From assembly GCA_026168455.1 (NCBI GenBank), contig CM047426.1, forward strand, positions 24,474,528 to 24,538,527: a DNA stretch of 64,000 bases, given 5' to 3'. Both the position numbers and the translations under genes were made by a program. Below the pieces are notes generated by a model that was not told the DNA's origin, searched no databases, and saw only the letters and a list, made by a program, of their open reading frames with translations. This DNA is from Theocolax elegans. Lineage: Eukaryota > Arthropoda > Insecta > Hymenoptera > Cerocephalidae. Below, piece by piece: positions 12,019-25,700 of the stretch (the stretch's first letter is position 1; each line of letters starts with the position of its first letter).

Positions 12019-15000
12019 TATATACTTTACTTTCCAATAATTAATGTTTTTTTGTGATATTCGATTGGGCTTGATGCTCTTACTACAGATGTGTAATATA
12101 CGTCGTGCGTCGACATAGGGTTTTCATTCGTTCAACGTAATATTAGATGTTTATTAAAATATTCGCACTTTTCTCAAATATTAGAAAACAGATTATGACA
12201 CAATCGTTGCTAACGATTTTTAGGTGTGGATAATGGAAAATTATGATTCTAAAATATAACTTGTGCTAAAAATTCATTTAATTTTCCTGCAACATGATTC
12301 TATCATATTTATGTTAATGTGCTCATAAATAGTTTATTTTCATAATAAATCTACATATTTTTTTTATAAAAGTTTATATATTATGCAAACATCAAAACTA
12401 ATTTAATACACACAAATAATTTTTAAATTATTAATATCAATTTATTTTAGTCGATCAATCTTAACATTAAATATACTACTTTTATATACTTCATTAAATA
12501 TTCCATTAGCAAACTCATTCGAGAACATAACTTCGATAACAGCGTAATTTCACTTATGAGAAAATATAAATTTAATTTAATAAGTATATATACATATAAT
12601 TTACAAAGTTATTTTAATGTATTCTACGATCTACTTCAATATTTTTATTGTGCAATAATGTTTTATTTAAATAGTTCTTCTATACTATTAAATTATGAAA
12701 GTCGCTCGCTTCAACACTAAATTGTTAAGAAAAATTTTAGTTAATTAGAGGATAATGAGTCCAGACTGATTTAATCTTCATTAAACGAATAAAATATGTC
12801 GTTACTCGTTATTATATTTTTGACAGTATAATATTTATTTAAATAGTATTTTAGAACACAGTTGAAAGAATGCGTGTGTATACAAAGTCTACACTTCTTT
12901 AGAAACTAAATCAAGGGCTGAAAGTGGAAGAAACTCTGTTTCACCTACCAAGTTATGGAAGGTAATATTTATTTAACATTTACAACAGTCTCTCCTTCTC
13001 TCTTTCTCTCTGCCTGTCCGCGTTTAACAAACTTTTAAACAGTTTTCAAACTTCCTGCATGGAAAATCATGCAAATTCCGCGAAATTACGTGTAATCCTT
13101 CGACTCTTTAAAATTTTCCGAGCCCACTCGAATCTGGATAGGCAAATAGTAACTTTGCGTATATAAGTAACGACAATTAGAATAAATTGAACTAACTGAG
13201 TTTATGGAAAGACGAGTGCAGTTTATTAAGAAAAAATTAATAATAGAGAATCCAAGTAGTGAGCAAATTTGAGTACTGACTGCTTTTGTTCTTTGAAGTG
13301 GTGCCTCTCAAGCTGCAGTCGCACATGCAATCTAGATATATAGAGATATTTTTGTTGGTTGCTAGCCAGGACCGATCGATTGGCTTCTGTTTAAGAACTC
13401 TACTAGTGTAAAGTAGACCAAGCATCTCTCTTTCTTTCTCTCTGTTTCTCCTGCTCTTTGTTGTTGTGGATTCTAGTTTTTATATCAGTTTACACATTAT
13501 TTGCGCATCAAAGCTTTGAAGTAACTACGTGAACTAAGGTGTTTTAATTTGAAGTGCGAAGAGTACTTTAAAAGACTAAAAAATCCAATTAATATATTTG
13601 AATTTAATTTAACTACTTATTTAATAGTCTATTGAGTTGTTATAATTGTAGGTTTGTGACAGTCATTTAAAAAATTATTACAAACATGCGCAATATTCAT
13701 ATAATTAAATAAATTTATAATAATTAATTAAAGTACTGATTCTTTTTAGATAAATTTAATACAGTTTTATATTTATTTCTATAATTGAAGTATATTTTTA
13801 AATACTTTTATTTATATAATTTTCCAAATGTTTTAATTGTAATTTTGTATTTATTATATTACATATGAATTGAAATTGCATACATCAGTAATAAATACAG
13901 TACAAATTGTCGGAATGATAAATCTTCTTTGTTGCAATAATTTACAACTTACTTAATTACAAAGTAAAGATTAAGGTAACTGACCTTTTATTTGAGTTTA
14001 GATTAACTGCCTGATATTTAACTTTTAAGGACCGTATATTCTAATTAAAATCTCTCGAAGCTTTATTAAATAAGTTTTAAATACATTTGTTTTCTAATTT
14101 CTATGCTTCATTACAGAAAATTACAATCGTGATGAATGAAAAATTTATTTATTTTATATATTTAATAGATTTATAGAATTAATCCAAATTTATAAATAGA
14201 TACGTGTATTATTTGTTAATGATAAATATGCTGCAGTATAAATAAATATCATTTCTCTTAAATTCAGTATATAGATTTATATAAATCGAGAAATAATAAA
14301 TCGTGTAATAAATGCAGTACCGAAACATATTGCACATATGTGCATATACACACATGTGCACATGTGTTCCTATACAAATGATATTTCTTTAAAATGTATA
14401 TACTTGGATATGAAAACACAAATGAGAATCGTATAAAAATTAAAGAATAAGCAACCAGTAAATTAGTTATTATTATTTTTTTGACGCTGATATTTCGATA
14501 AAAAATACAATAAAATGTGTACCAAATATTCCATTATAATAATATAGACTATTTTTCTAAGTATAAACTTTACTGACGATTTTGAATCTCGAATGTGTCA
14601 ATATACATACACTTTAATTAAAATAGTTAATATATAAACTCTAATCAAAGATGATAAAACTCATTATGTTATAGTGAGTTTTAATAGATCAATATTACTA
14701 CTAATTAAACGAGCAAATAAAGAGAGAAACTTCCTTAGAAATACTTAATAATTTGAAATAACTGAGCACCAAGAAATAATATTTACACGAATTTAATAAT
14801 CTTTAGAGTAGAGTACATTATATGCGTCTTCATCAAGAAGCGTATACCTCTTAAGAAGCACGACTACGCATTCCCTCCTCGTGAATTCACTGAATCTTGC
14901 ACGAGATGCATATACATGTATATAGAAAGCGCGTCAAGGTAGAAAGAGCAGTTTCATCGGTAAGCTTCTCTTCGCAGTCACTCCGGGTTCACATATAGAC

Positions 15001-15265
15001 TCCTTGACCCATTGTAACCTGTCGATCCTTAATTTTCCTTTGCATCCTCATAACTTCTTTTTTTCATTTTTCTCTTTTCTCGAGTTTCTCGCCTCACCAT
15101 TTTTCACCTATGCATACACATACGACTAACCTTGATCGTATAAAAAACGACTTTCCAAATTACACTGGATTTCACTGTATATAGACTATGTAATCTATAT
15201 GTATATGATTTTCATTTAACTCGCTCGGTCGTTAGTCGTTAAAATACGCCTACCTATTCACCACG
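12019..15265. other. AT-rich intergenic or intronic DNA, no gene seen
   Basis: Stop codons are dense in all frames. The stretch contains short local palindromes, for example around GCACATATGTGC near 14331-14342. No repeat family or gene was recognised. Confidence 0.5.
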
Positions 15266-15520
15266 ATGTCTCAGCACCTTTTAGTCCTTGCCTGCAGCTC
15301 TCTCGTCTATCTTCTTTTTTTCATCAGTATATTTGTCGCGCTTTATTTTTGCGATGAAAACACTTACGGGACACGGCATAAAATGGTACTATTTTTTAAG
15401 GACGGAAGCATCGTTATTGGAAATTGGAAATTTTACGATGGAATGACTTTTCTTTTAAATTATAATTCGACCTGTCAAATTGTTTCTTCTTACTATTTAA
15501 CTGGTTATTTATTCTTTTAG
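15266..15520 (+). CDS. Small ORF of 84 codons with hydrophobic N-terminus, doubtful
   Basis: The frame begins at an ATG in the context CCACGATGTC and reads 84 codons. Residues 4-29 are strongly hydrophobic (MSQHLLVLACSSLVYLLFF and onward) and could be a signal anchor. The remainder contains FFKDGSIVIGNWKFYDG, a moderately coding-like stretch. No family is recognised and no splice sites or neighbouring exons support it. In DNA this AT-rich, a frame of this length can arise by chance. Confidence 0.2.
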   Translation: MSQHLLVLACSSLVYLLFFISIFVALYFCDENTYGTRHKMVLFFKDGSIVIGNWKFYDGMTFLLNYNSTCQIVSSYYLTGYLFF

Positions 15521-16670
15521 CGACCCTAAAATTTAGAGTCATCAATGAAAAATGTAATATCATTGATACAATATATCATTTGCTCATAAGTAAATGCAAT
15601 TTTTAATAAATTAATGTTAATTAAAACGTATATTTTCATTTTTATAATTAAAACATTTTTACAAGTTTACAGATACACGATCCCATTCGACCAGAGTGTA
15701 AGACAATTATTAGTTATCGAATAATTTATTGTATTCGTTAAGTTTGTCGCGATAAAAAAAATTGTACTAGAAGAATTGTTAGTGTGTACATAATTAGTAA
15801 ATACCAAAAAAAGATGAAGAAAAAGGTCGTTCGCACTGCAATTTTTTGTGATTTATTCACTCTCGTCTTTTTGCGCGTTCCGCACGGCGTACGTACTGGC
15901 GTACATACTTATGCTTCGTAAATAAATCTACTCTTTTCCATAAGCGAACCTCGTTTGCTGTTGCCAACAAACGCGCTTAAAAACACATTAAAAATGTCGC
16001 AGTAGATTATAAATTATCGTCTCTCGTATTCGCCCTGTGTTCGTTTCGTAGAGGTAAAAATATATCTACTTCTCGGAGCACTCAAACTCATGCTTTGTTT
16101 ACACTTTGACAATGATAACATAAATTATATTAAACATTGTTTTGGTAATACTTACCGATTACTTCATTTTATATATTGACACGATTTACAAGTTCGAGCG
16201 AATTGATCGAATAGAATATAATAAAAATCAGATGCGGAATAGGAAAGTCGAGATTAATTGACCTTGACCGTTCTAAATTGGTTGTCTCTTTATTGTTCTG
16301 TTCGTAAGCATGACTTTGCATTAATTTGTAAAGAGTTTTTATTCTATGTTGTAGGCAAATGATCAATCATAGTATTCATATCAGTTAGTGTTCATATCTA
16401 TTAGATATATATTAAAGATATTCAATTTAATTTATTAACTTACGGATATTTTTTTATTTTATTTTTTATTGTTTCATTGTCCACGTTAATGTATTAATTT
16501 AAATTTATTGGCAAATTCAGAGTAAGAACATTTGAAACTTCGGAAGATAAATCAATCGACCATATCAACGTAAATTATTTGGAATGCGTCTAGGGAACGA
16601 CGTATTATTTGACTGCCTTGAAACATACTTAAACTAACAAAGAGAATCTAGACAATGCGGAAAATTTATT
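15521..16670. other. AT-rich DNA, no gene seen
   Basis: No frame with coding character and no repeat other than short AT tracts. It ends where the tandem duplication begins. Confidence 0.45.
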
Positions 16671-18134
16671 GATCCGAAAACATGAAAATCAGATTTTTCG
16701 ACCCGAAAATTAAATCATATCTCGGGTTTTTGCCCAACGACACTAGCGAACAAAGGTACGATCTTTCTTTTAAAATCTAGGGGTGTTAAGTAAACGAAAA
16801 ACGTCCGGTTTGAATAAAGTTCTAATAACCATACAATAATGTAAAAAGGGAAAGTTCAACAAAGCAATTGTTATATATTAATACATTATAAAACTCTGAT
16901 GTATAACTATTTTTCCAATCAAATGTAATTGTTGAACCGTTTGAGTTACGTAAAAAAGCTAAATTCAAATAAAAGCTCTTGCATCCAAGATGCAAGCATT
17001 TTCACATATTTGAGCGATGATTAAAAGTTTCATTTAATTTCAATTTTGTGAAGCTCCTTTTCCCAAGATTTTTCGAAAAGGTCATATATCTTACTCCTAG
17101 GAATCCGGAAAAATATGAATTTGATAGTTAAAATTTATATCCCCATTTTCTACTACGAATAATGTTCTTTGCATTTTTTGGCAGTAATATCGTAAAATGG
17201 TTTAAAAATCTAAAAATGCTTATAATATAATTATGTGTACATGTAAATATTATAATCAAATATTAGAATATTTATCAATGGTTTGATGATGTTGAATACT
17301 AATAAAGCTAGTTTTATAAAATCTAAAATATTTAAAAAATTTGTTTATTGCCAAAGTTTGCTATGGCATACCATAACAGTTCCTCTCTTTCTCGGTATTA
17401 GTTATGATCCGAAACATGAAAATCAGATTTTTCGACCCGAAATTAAATCATATCTCGGGTTTTTGCCCAACGACACTAGCGAACAAAGGTACGATCTTTC
17501 TTTTAAAATCTAGGGGTGTTAAGTAAACGAAAAACGTCCGGTTTGAATAAAGTTCTAATAAACCATACAATAATGTAAAAAGGGAAAGTCAACAAAGCAA
17601 TTGTTATATAATACATTATAAAACTCTGATGTATAACTATTTTTCCAATCAAATGTAATTGTTGAACCGTTTGAGTTACGTAAAAAAGCTAAATTCAAAT
17701 AAAAGCTCTTGCATCCAAGATGCAAGCATTTTCACATATTTGAGCGATGATTAAAAGTTTCATTTAATTTCAATTTTGTGAAGCTCCTTTTCCCAAGATT
17801 TTTCGAAAAGGTCATATATCTTACTCCTAGGAATCCGGAAAAATATGAATTTGATAGTTAAAATTTATATCCCCATTTTCTACTACGAATAATGTTCTTT
17901 GCATTTTTTGGCAGTAATATCGTAAAATGGTTTAAAAATCTAAAAATGCTTATAATATAATTATGTGTACATGTAAATATTATAATCAAATATTAGAATA
18001 TTTATCAATGGTTTGATGATGTTGAATACTAATAAAGCTAGTTTTATAAAATCTAAAATATTTAAAAAATTTGTTTATTGCCAAAGTTTGCTATGGCATA
18101 CCATAACAGTTCCTCTCTTTCTCGGTATTAGTTA
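16671..18134 (+). repeat. Direct tandem duplication of a 0.73-kb unit
   Basis: Unit 1 (16671-17405) and unit 2 (17406-18134) are nearly identical over their full length. Both start GATCCGAAA and end CTCGGTATTAGTTA. The differences seen are almost all one- or few-base indels, mainly in homopolymers (for example CGAAAATT versus CGAAATT). Each unit carries the perfect stem-loop CTTGCATC-CAA-GATGCAAG (16978-16996 and 17708-17726). At the start of unit 2 a coding-like stretch runs from about 17404 to a TAG at 17513 (residues DPKHENQIF to DLSFKI), preceded by a pyrimidine-rich CTCTCTTTCTCGGTATTAG that resembles a splice acceptor. Unit 1 breaks this frame with its indels. The function of the unit is unknown. 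Either a recent duplication or an assembly artefact would look like this. Confidence 0.85.
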
Positions 18135-21100
18135 ACATAAATTAAACACTTAAGTAAAACAGATTAAAATTCTTTGTACAAAGTTTAATAGTTTACTGAT
18201 TACAACAAAACTATATCAGATTATACTTGTAAGAGCTGGCTTTCTTGGCTGGGGTTTCCTGGTTCCGCCATAGAAACTTGCTTAAAGCGCTAGTACAATC
18301 ACACTAACAGTTTACATAATTAGAAACAGTTTACTTGGACTTACCAGTGCAATAATAACGAAGTGCTGTGTTATGCATTATTTTAATCATATATGCAGTT
18401 TTTTTACGGTATAGTTAGACTTATGAATTAGTAATTAATTCAACAATAAAAAAAACATTTACCAACACCTTTATATTATTAATTTTTTCCAACCCTCGTA
18501 TTGGGTGATTTAGCGTTTAATTACACATAGCTATATTTTCCTTTATTTCCTTTCTATATAGGTATATAAGGTTTAGACGCTTCAAAACGAAATTAAGGTC
18601 TCTACTATACGCTTAAGTCTCGCCTTACCGCACTCTATTTAGCAGCGTTGTTTATTAGCTGGGTCCTTTTTAGGGAGTGGCATATTCATGTTACAAAGAT
18701 CACTAATTTTCTATTTTACTAACTAACTAAATTTATCTTACATTTTAGCATTACATAATGTTGACTGAAATCCGAGAATATCGTTTTTTATAAAGTAATT
18801 GTATATACATGACGCTTTGTTATGCAAATATTTCTGGATGATTATCAATCGCTGTTTTGATTCAAGTTAGCCGTTTTGTAATTTTTCAAACATATTGACA
18901 TTTAATGTTTCACTAATTTGATACGAGATTTATAATTGTTTTTTTTTAATGATTTTTTGTAAACATAATTGATAAGATAACTATTATACAACAATCTTAT
19001 GAGTCAGTTCGGAAATAATATATCATCACTAGTTCTACATTAAAATTGTGCTTGTATAAACAATCCAAGTTTGATTACTTATTGATAACATCAATAAATT
19101 ATGTAAGGCGGAATTAAGTTTTGTATATTTTTGTATGTTTTGTTCAATTATATAATTAAAAATAAAATAATATTTTGGACAGAAATTTTACTTTGTGTAA
19201 CTAATTTTGGGAAAAACTGAAATTCCGTTGTATATGAAATTGAGTATAAAAAAGCATTAGTAAATTATATATAGACTTTTTAGATATCAAAATTGATATT
19301 CTGGTTTCACGTTAAAATAATAATACAAATTTATTAATTATAAAATGCACTTATAAAACAAGTATTCAAAAATCGATAACCGCATTACGAATACCATTAT
19401 GGATGTTTAAATGAATGCTTTAAAAGTTCGTCTGCTCATAAATTACTAAATTATTATGAAACTGTCAGTTGCGAACAGTTTAATAATAGAAGATATCGAA
19501 ATTCAATACTGATTTTGCGTCTGAGTGATCGAATCTGTATCCACATTGACTTTATGAAAGCTCGATTCTCTTTTACGTTCCAGAAGTATCAACGCCATCT
19601 CTTCCATCTCTTTAGACAACAAGAACTACTACAACATTTGTGTATGAAAAAACATTATTTTCATCATCTCCATTCGTTATACCCCGGTCAGAAGAGTAAC
19701 CTATTTCATTTTCGGTCGAGAGTTGTCAGTTCATTTTTAAAATAAAAGTGATGTGAAAATAATATTCAAACGTTATTTTAAACTAATACGATTATATACT
19801 TGTAATTTTTTTTATAAAAATAATCTTAATCGTTGGTCCATTACTGAGTAGAAGGATACGACTCCGTTAAAACGTATACGTAAGGTAATTATATAAGAAA
19901 GAAACAATTGGATTACATAATGACGTGTTAGGTTTAGGATGCGCAGTGTATTGTATATTGATGTTAAATTAAATATTGATAAGGGTAGTGAAAAGAATTA
20001 TCACTATAAAGGAAAATAAAAAATAGTAGTAGCAATTGCGGCAAAGTGCTTGGAGTTCATCGAGCCGCAAGTATCGCAAGCCCTTGAGTTGGGAACCCCT
20101 GGTAGTGCCGGCGCCAGGTTGGCTGGTGCCTGACGCGCTTGCGATCAATCAACCTGCCGCCGGTTAAAACTCGTGCGCCCTCCTCTTCGGTCTCGTGCAC
20201 CTGCAGCAAAACCCGTGGTGGTGGCGTCGCGCACGTCGATCGCTCGGGCGAATTGCATTTAAAGTCGTCTCCTCTCCCTCTTTCTCCCTCCCTCCGGTCT
20301 CTTTCTCTGTAAATATATATATATAGGTATATAGGTATATATACATGAACACAGGTGTACGTAGGTGTACCTACATAGTACGAGTCCATCTAACGAAAGG
20401 TTAGATACTGTGGAGACTATAAGCGACTAACCACCGAGCTTGCGGCTTCCGCGTTCAGTCGCGGGATTTATGGGGCGTCGTCGACGACACGCTCCTGTCG
20501 TAATATTGGACGCCTTTTGTTCTACGAGAGCCGTAAGCTCCGCGATATTGAAACTTAGACCCTGCGCTCATTCACGTTAACTCGGAATACTGCAAGGCAG
20601 TACCGGAATAGGTGTCCCTTGTTTATTTCGAGATGCTTGCTTTGTCTATTTTATTGCTATTATTCTCTGGGCTCAACGGTCATTGTCTTTGTTCCAGAGT
20701 TTTGTTATGATCCAACCATTTTATAATCGAACCGTGTGGTTTCTTTTATTACTCACAATTTCCTATTTACCAACACTTCCGAACATTTCAGTGTAAAAAA
20801 TTTTGAAAATACTCGAATTTGCTTTTTTTAAATAAAAAAATTTAAAAATACCCTTACAACTTAAAATCTTTTACTAGAATTATGGTGATATGATTATGAA
20901 ACATGAAATATTTAAAAATTTTGTAATTGCGATTTGATAAGACAATTGTAAAAAACTGTTTACGTAGAACAATGAAACATATCCTATTCACGTCACGTCA
21001 CGTCACTCTTACATTAATAAAAAATGTAGAAATAAAGGTAAATCCAGCTCTTTAGAAATTAATTACACAATGCATGGTCTCCCCTTTAGAACTTGTCACG

Positions 21101-21561
21101 ATTGAATGAGCGAACCCTCGCGAGCGATAATTCATTGTGCGATGGAGACGACTACAACGCGACTGCCGCGATCGAATATGAATACCAACGCTCGTATAAT
21201 TGACCGCGACTGATTAGGGAGAAGAGGGAAATCGCACAATTCCACCAAACTTGATTTTCCCGGGCTTTGTCGGTTGATTATCGGACCTAGCATTGAATCC
21301 GCGCTTTATTGCCAAACTTAGAGTCGTATTATGATCGTCTTACAGTTATAATGACGGAAGATGGCAATTGTATATACCTGCTTCTCGTCACTGTAATATT
21401 CTTAGAGATATAATTTACGTATAGTACATATTTCTTATTCAAATTATTTGGAGAACTAAAACTTGAAAATAAGTCCTATTTTATATTTATTAGATATGTA
21501 TTAACAATTAGATTATCATTAAAAATAAATCGTTAAATTTATAAAATATGAATATTTAAAG
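18135..21561. other. Intergenic, with a GC-rich patch at about 20040-20640
   Basis: Most of this is AT-rich without genes. The patch at 20040-20640 is CpG-rich and ends in a region with CT and AT runs. A 110-codon frame on the minus strand (20389-20057) falls inside it, but its composition (YIYIYIY from an AT repeat, then RERDRREGERGRG from a CT run) looks like translated simple sequence. I read the patch as a possible promoter or untranslated exon. A short CACGT tandem lies near 20992-21010. Confidence 0.4.
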
Positions 21562-22753
21562 CAGGGTTGGGTAAGTAGTCGTCAACCACCCATTTTTGAA
21601 TACTTTTTCATTAATAACAACATTGTCTATGGTATATATATATGGGGTATTCCACGTGAAGTGGTCCGATCAAAATTTTAAAATGCACCAAATTTTGGGT
21701 ACACTATGCAAATGTTTTTCAGAATACAGAAAAAAATTTTTAGGTACTGGAATCTATTTGCTCAAAAGTTATTCTAACCTCAAAAAGTGAATTTTTCCAT
21801 ATTTTTTTCAACACCAGCTGGGTTTACCGCTATATAACTCAAAATCTATCAACTTTTACTATAGAACATTATATGTAACATTCGTTGCTAATTATATCTA
21901 GAATTTATTCTTCTGGGTTAGAAATTCTAATCTCAAGGTCAATGTTACGTAAACTACATGTCAATATTCAACTTAAAAAAAGTGCAAGTGCGCCACCTTT
22001 GATTTTTTCATCCAAAAGTCTAAAAGAAAGCTTGGAGCAATACCTTTCAAATGGTCTGTAGCATTTTTATGGCCTCCAATTCTGTAAAAAGTTATGACAA
22101 TTTAAAGAAAGACAAAAAATTCACAAAAATTAACATGGTAATTCCCATTTAAATTTTTAAAAAAATTTCGTGTTTCTTTAAATTGTCATAACTTTTTACA
22201 GAATTTGAGGCCATAAAAATGCTACTGACCATTTGAAAGGTATTGCTCCAAGCTTTCTTTTAGACTTTTGGATGAAAAAATCAAAGGTGGCGCACTTGCA
22301 CTTTTTTCAAGTTGAATATTGACATGTAGTTTATGTAACATTGACCTTGAGATTAGAAATTCTAACCCAGAAGAATAAATTCTAGATATAATTAGCAACG
22401 AATGTTACATATAATGTGCTATAGTAAAAGTTGATAGATTTTGAGTTATATAGCGGTAAACCCAGCTGGTGTTGAAAAAAATATGGAAAAATTCACTTTT
22501 TGAGGTTAGAATAACTTTTGAGCAAATAGATTCCAGTACCTAAAAATTTTTTTCTGTATTCTGAAAAACATTTGCAAAGTGTACCCAAAATTTGGTGCAT
22601 TTTAAAATGTTGATCGGACCACTTCACGTGGAATACCCCATATATATACCATATACAATGTTGTTATGTAAGTCTATGTTTTTTTAAGCTTTAAACTCAA
22701 ATAATGAAAAAATATTCGATAATAGGCGGTTGACGACTGCTTACCCAACCCTG
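21562..22753. mobile_element. Palindromic (foldback) hAT-type non-autonomous transposon
   Basis: The ends are inverted repeats beginning CAGGGTTGGGTAAG and extending to CGTCAACC (21562-21587 and 22728-22753). They are flanked by the perfect 8-bp direct repeat ATTTAAAG (21554-21561 and 22754-22761). An 8-bp target duplication and a CAGNGNTGGG terminus are typical of hAT transposons. Almost the whole element is one near-perfect palindrome with arms of about 0.55 kb, meeting near 22113-22168 between GACAATTTAAAG and CTTTAAATTGTC. A secondary inner boundary at GGGGTATTCCACGTG (about 21643) suggests one element grew around or inside another. No transposase frame is present, so mobilisation would need a transposase from elsewhere. 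Confidence 0.9.
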
Positions 22754-25700
22754 ATTTAAAGCGTTTTAGAAATTATCAGATCTGAAACATATTACTACAT
22801 TTTTAATGCATATACCGTCATGGAAATATATAACTGCATATACTATTCATTTTAAATAATTATTATTAACCAGTATAAAAGTTACACAATAATATATAGA
22901 TAATACAAATATAATAGCATAAGAAAAAATTGAAAATGAGTTTCTTAAACGTCAGTTTGAAAAGAACAAGATTTATATAAATAAAATTGTCGGTGACAGG
23001 GTATTTCGATGTTTCAAACACGTTCCCTTTACGTTTACATATTTTTAAAGAAACGTTTCCGCAAAAAATGGTCTTTTTTTACTTTTATTTATAAACAAAT
23101 GAATACATTTTTTTAAAAACTCTGAACGTCAAACTTTTAGGCACGTTTTAAATAATATACTCAAATTTTTCCAGATTTTTAAATTTATAATTTGATTACG
23201 ATGTTTGGGTAGAAAGTTAGTGCCTTTTTAAGCTATCCGTATGAATTTTTTCATATTTTAATTCAATATTTTAGATATAATTTTTGGGTTGCAAGGTGCA
23301 GATTCCTGTAATTCGGGTCCGACATCCCGTTAAGTATTGAATCCGCCATAATTAACAATAAATTATTTATATATTTGATATACAAGACACAATTTTACGA
23401 AAATGGTCACACAGTAATGTTAGAATCAATTTAATATTTTGGATATTATCAGTAATATAAGTATTATAAAAAGTCGGTAAATTAATTCTGGCTAGACCCA
23501 AAAATATTCATTTCTTATTTCAGTTGTACCTAGTCCAGCGTAAATTCACTTTTCACGGTTGTCGCACTCCAACTCAATGAGTTTTCATCGCATTGTGGTC
23601 TACTGAAACCTCCACTTTTAGACTCATATTCGTCAGTCAGATAATAAATATCTTTTCAGAAATTATTTTCGTTTTCTTAAAAGAACAGAGTTTGGTCTAA
23701 GCATATCGGTTTAAGCATATTTTTAGTTTTTTAATTTCTCATCGTTTGAATCCCTTAAAGTATTATAACTTTGTCTCGATCAATAGGACTTCCATTAAGT
23801 GTCATAAAAATCATTACTTTTAATCATTGTTTGTTGTATTACTGCGGTAACTGTACAAAAAAAATTAAAAAAATAGTTTACTTTTTAATGAATAAGATAG
23901 AATTGAGGAACTATTTTATTACTATTTCTTGGATACGTCGGTGTCCAACTACAGCAGTCTTGCATATCCATTTTCGTGTTTACTTTAAGTTACTACAATT
24001 TAGATTATAAAAGTATTTAATATTAGTACTAATAAGTAAATTTCATTAAAAAATCCGTTTACTGCTCTAAAAAATACTGTATATAAATGTGTTCAAAATC
24101 TGTGCAAGTAATGGGTATTTTACTTTACATAAAAACTAAGTAGTCAGTATACTTTGGCATCGAGTCCCGAATCCTTCACCCTTCTCACAAATTCATCCCT
24201 ATGTAACGATACTAAACTTGTATCAACTTTCTTTCGATCGAGAACATAATATCAAATATTCTGAAATAAAACGTTGTTATTAAATATAAGTATAAATATA
24301 AAATTTTATGTTTATGTATATTGTTAATATTAATCAAAATTTCTTAACTGAAATTAAAATAGAAAAATATAATAAAAAAAATCATTCTCTTTATAAGATA
24401 AGGTAGGATATTGTGTTAATATTGAAGTACTGGATCGGCTATAACCAATATTCGAGCAACACAACCGACAGTCTGATACTTTGTGATTGAAAGTATTAAA
24501 ATGTAATGAAAGGATAACAATGGTTTTATTTCTTTATGAAACTTATTTCAAGAAATTCCATCAAACTAAAGGATTACAGATACAATAAATAAAAATATTA
24601 AAAAAAGAAAGAAAATTACTGTAAAAAATATATGGAATAAAAGAAATTACTGTTTTAGTCTTACGTAAATATAATCAAAATATGTATGATTTCTTGAAAA
24701 CTTACAAATCTTTTATATAAATTTATATATTTAAATACTTAAAAAGCTATTAAAGACATATTTTTTTAACAAATTTTAATAGAGTAAGAAACCTACTCTA
24801 ACATTTTCTGGGTAAGATTGTTTCCCGAATATAATATAAAATATATTAAATTGATCTTTTGGTTTACATCTATAAAGTGAACTATAATATTTAAAGATAA
24901 TTTTCATAACAACCTATTTTTAAATTAAAAATACGATTCTTTTAAAGAAATTTTTACAAGTCTTAAATGTATAAACATAACGCTTTTATTATTCAAAGAG
25001 TTGTTACCATGCGTAAGTTGTATATGGTTAAACCTAGCCTTTTCTTTTATGTTTATGGTTTTATGTATAATTAATATAGGTATTACGAAGAGAAAATTTT
25101 ATAAAAATGCACGTAAATATAAAAGTATTTTGATAAATATTGTAGTAGCAGCATGGTAAAAATCCTAAACAATAACACATGTTCGTGATGTCTCCTTCTG
25201 GAAAGAATTACTATCCAGTATACGATAATTATTTTAATATGATTCTCATTTTTTATTATAATTTTGAACAAAAATGATATAAACAAGTAAAATATTATCT
25301 GTTTCCCCTGAATATTAATGTAATTGTTAATTATTTTTTATCTTTCTGCATTAACTTGAAATATTACGGCTTATTTTTAAACCATTATTTTTAATATACT
25401 CAGAAGTATTTTAATCAAAAGAAAATATTCCCGCTTTATACCTCCCAATAAGTATAGAAAACGTCTCAGTGTCATCTTGTTTTCCATCTCTATACTACTA
25501 CTGACTATTTTTGGATACGCAATTATTAATTTTACATGATTTGGATACCAACTTCAGATTTACGAAGATCTGGTGGATGGCGTAAGGAAAATTGGTATTC
25601 GTCAATCGTGCGGATGTTGATTCAGTGGCTTATATGTTTTAAAGATGATTGTTTGAAACTTTGAAAGTGACCAATATCAGAATTGATATTTAATTGTTTG

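Noticed and set aside
20057..20389. 110-codon minus-strand frame
   Set aside because: The YIYIYIY and RERDRREGERGRG parts are translated AT and CT simple repeats; no domain.
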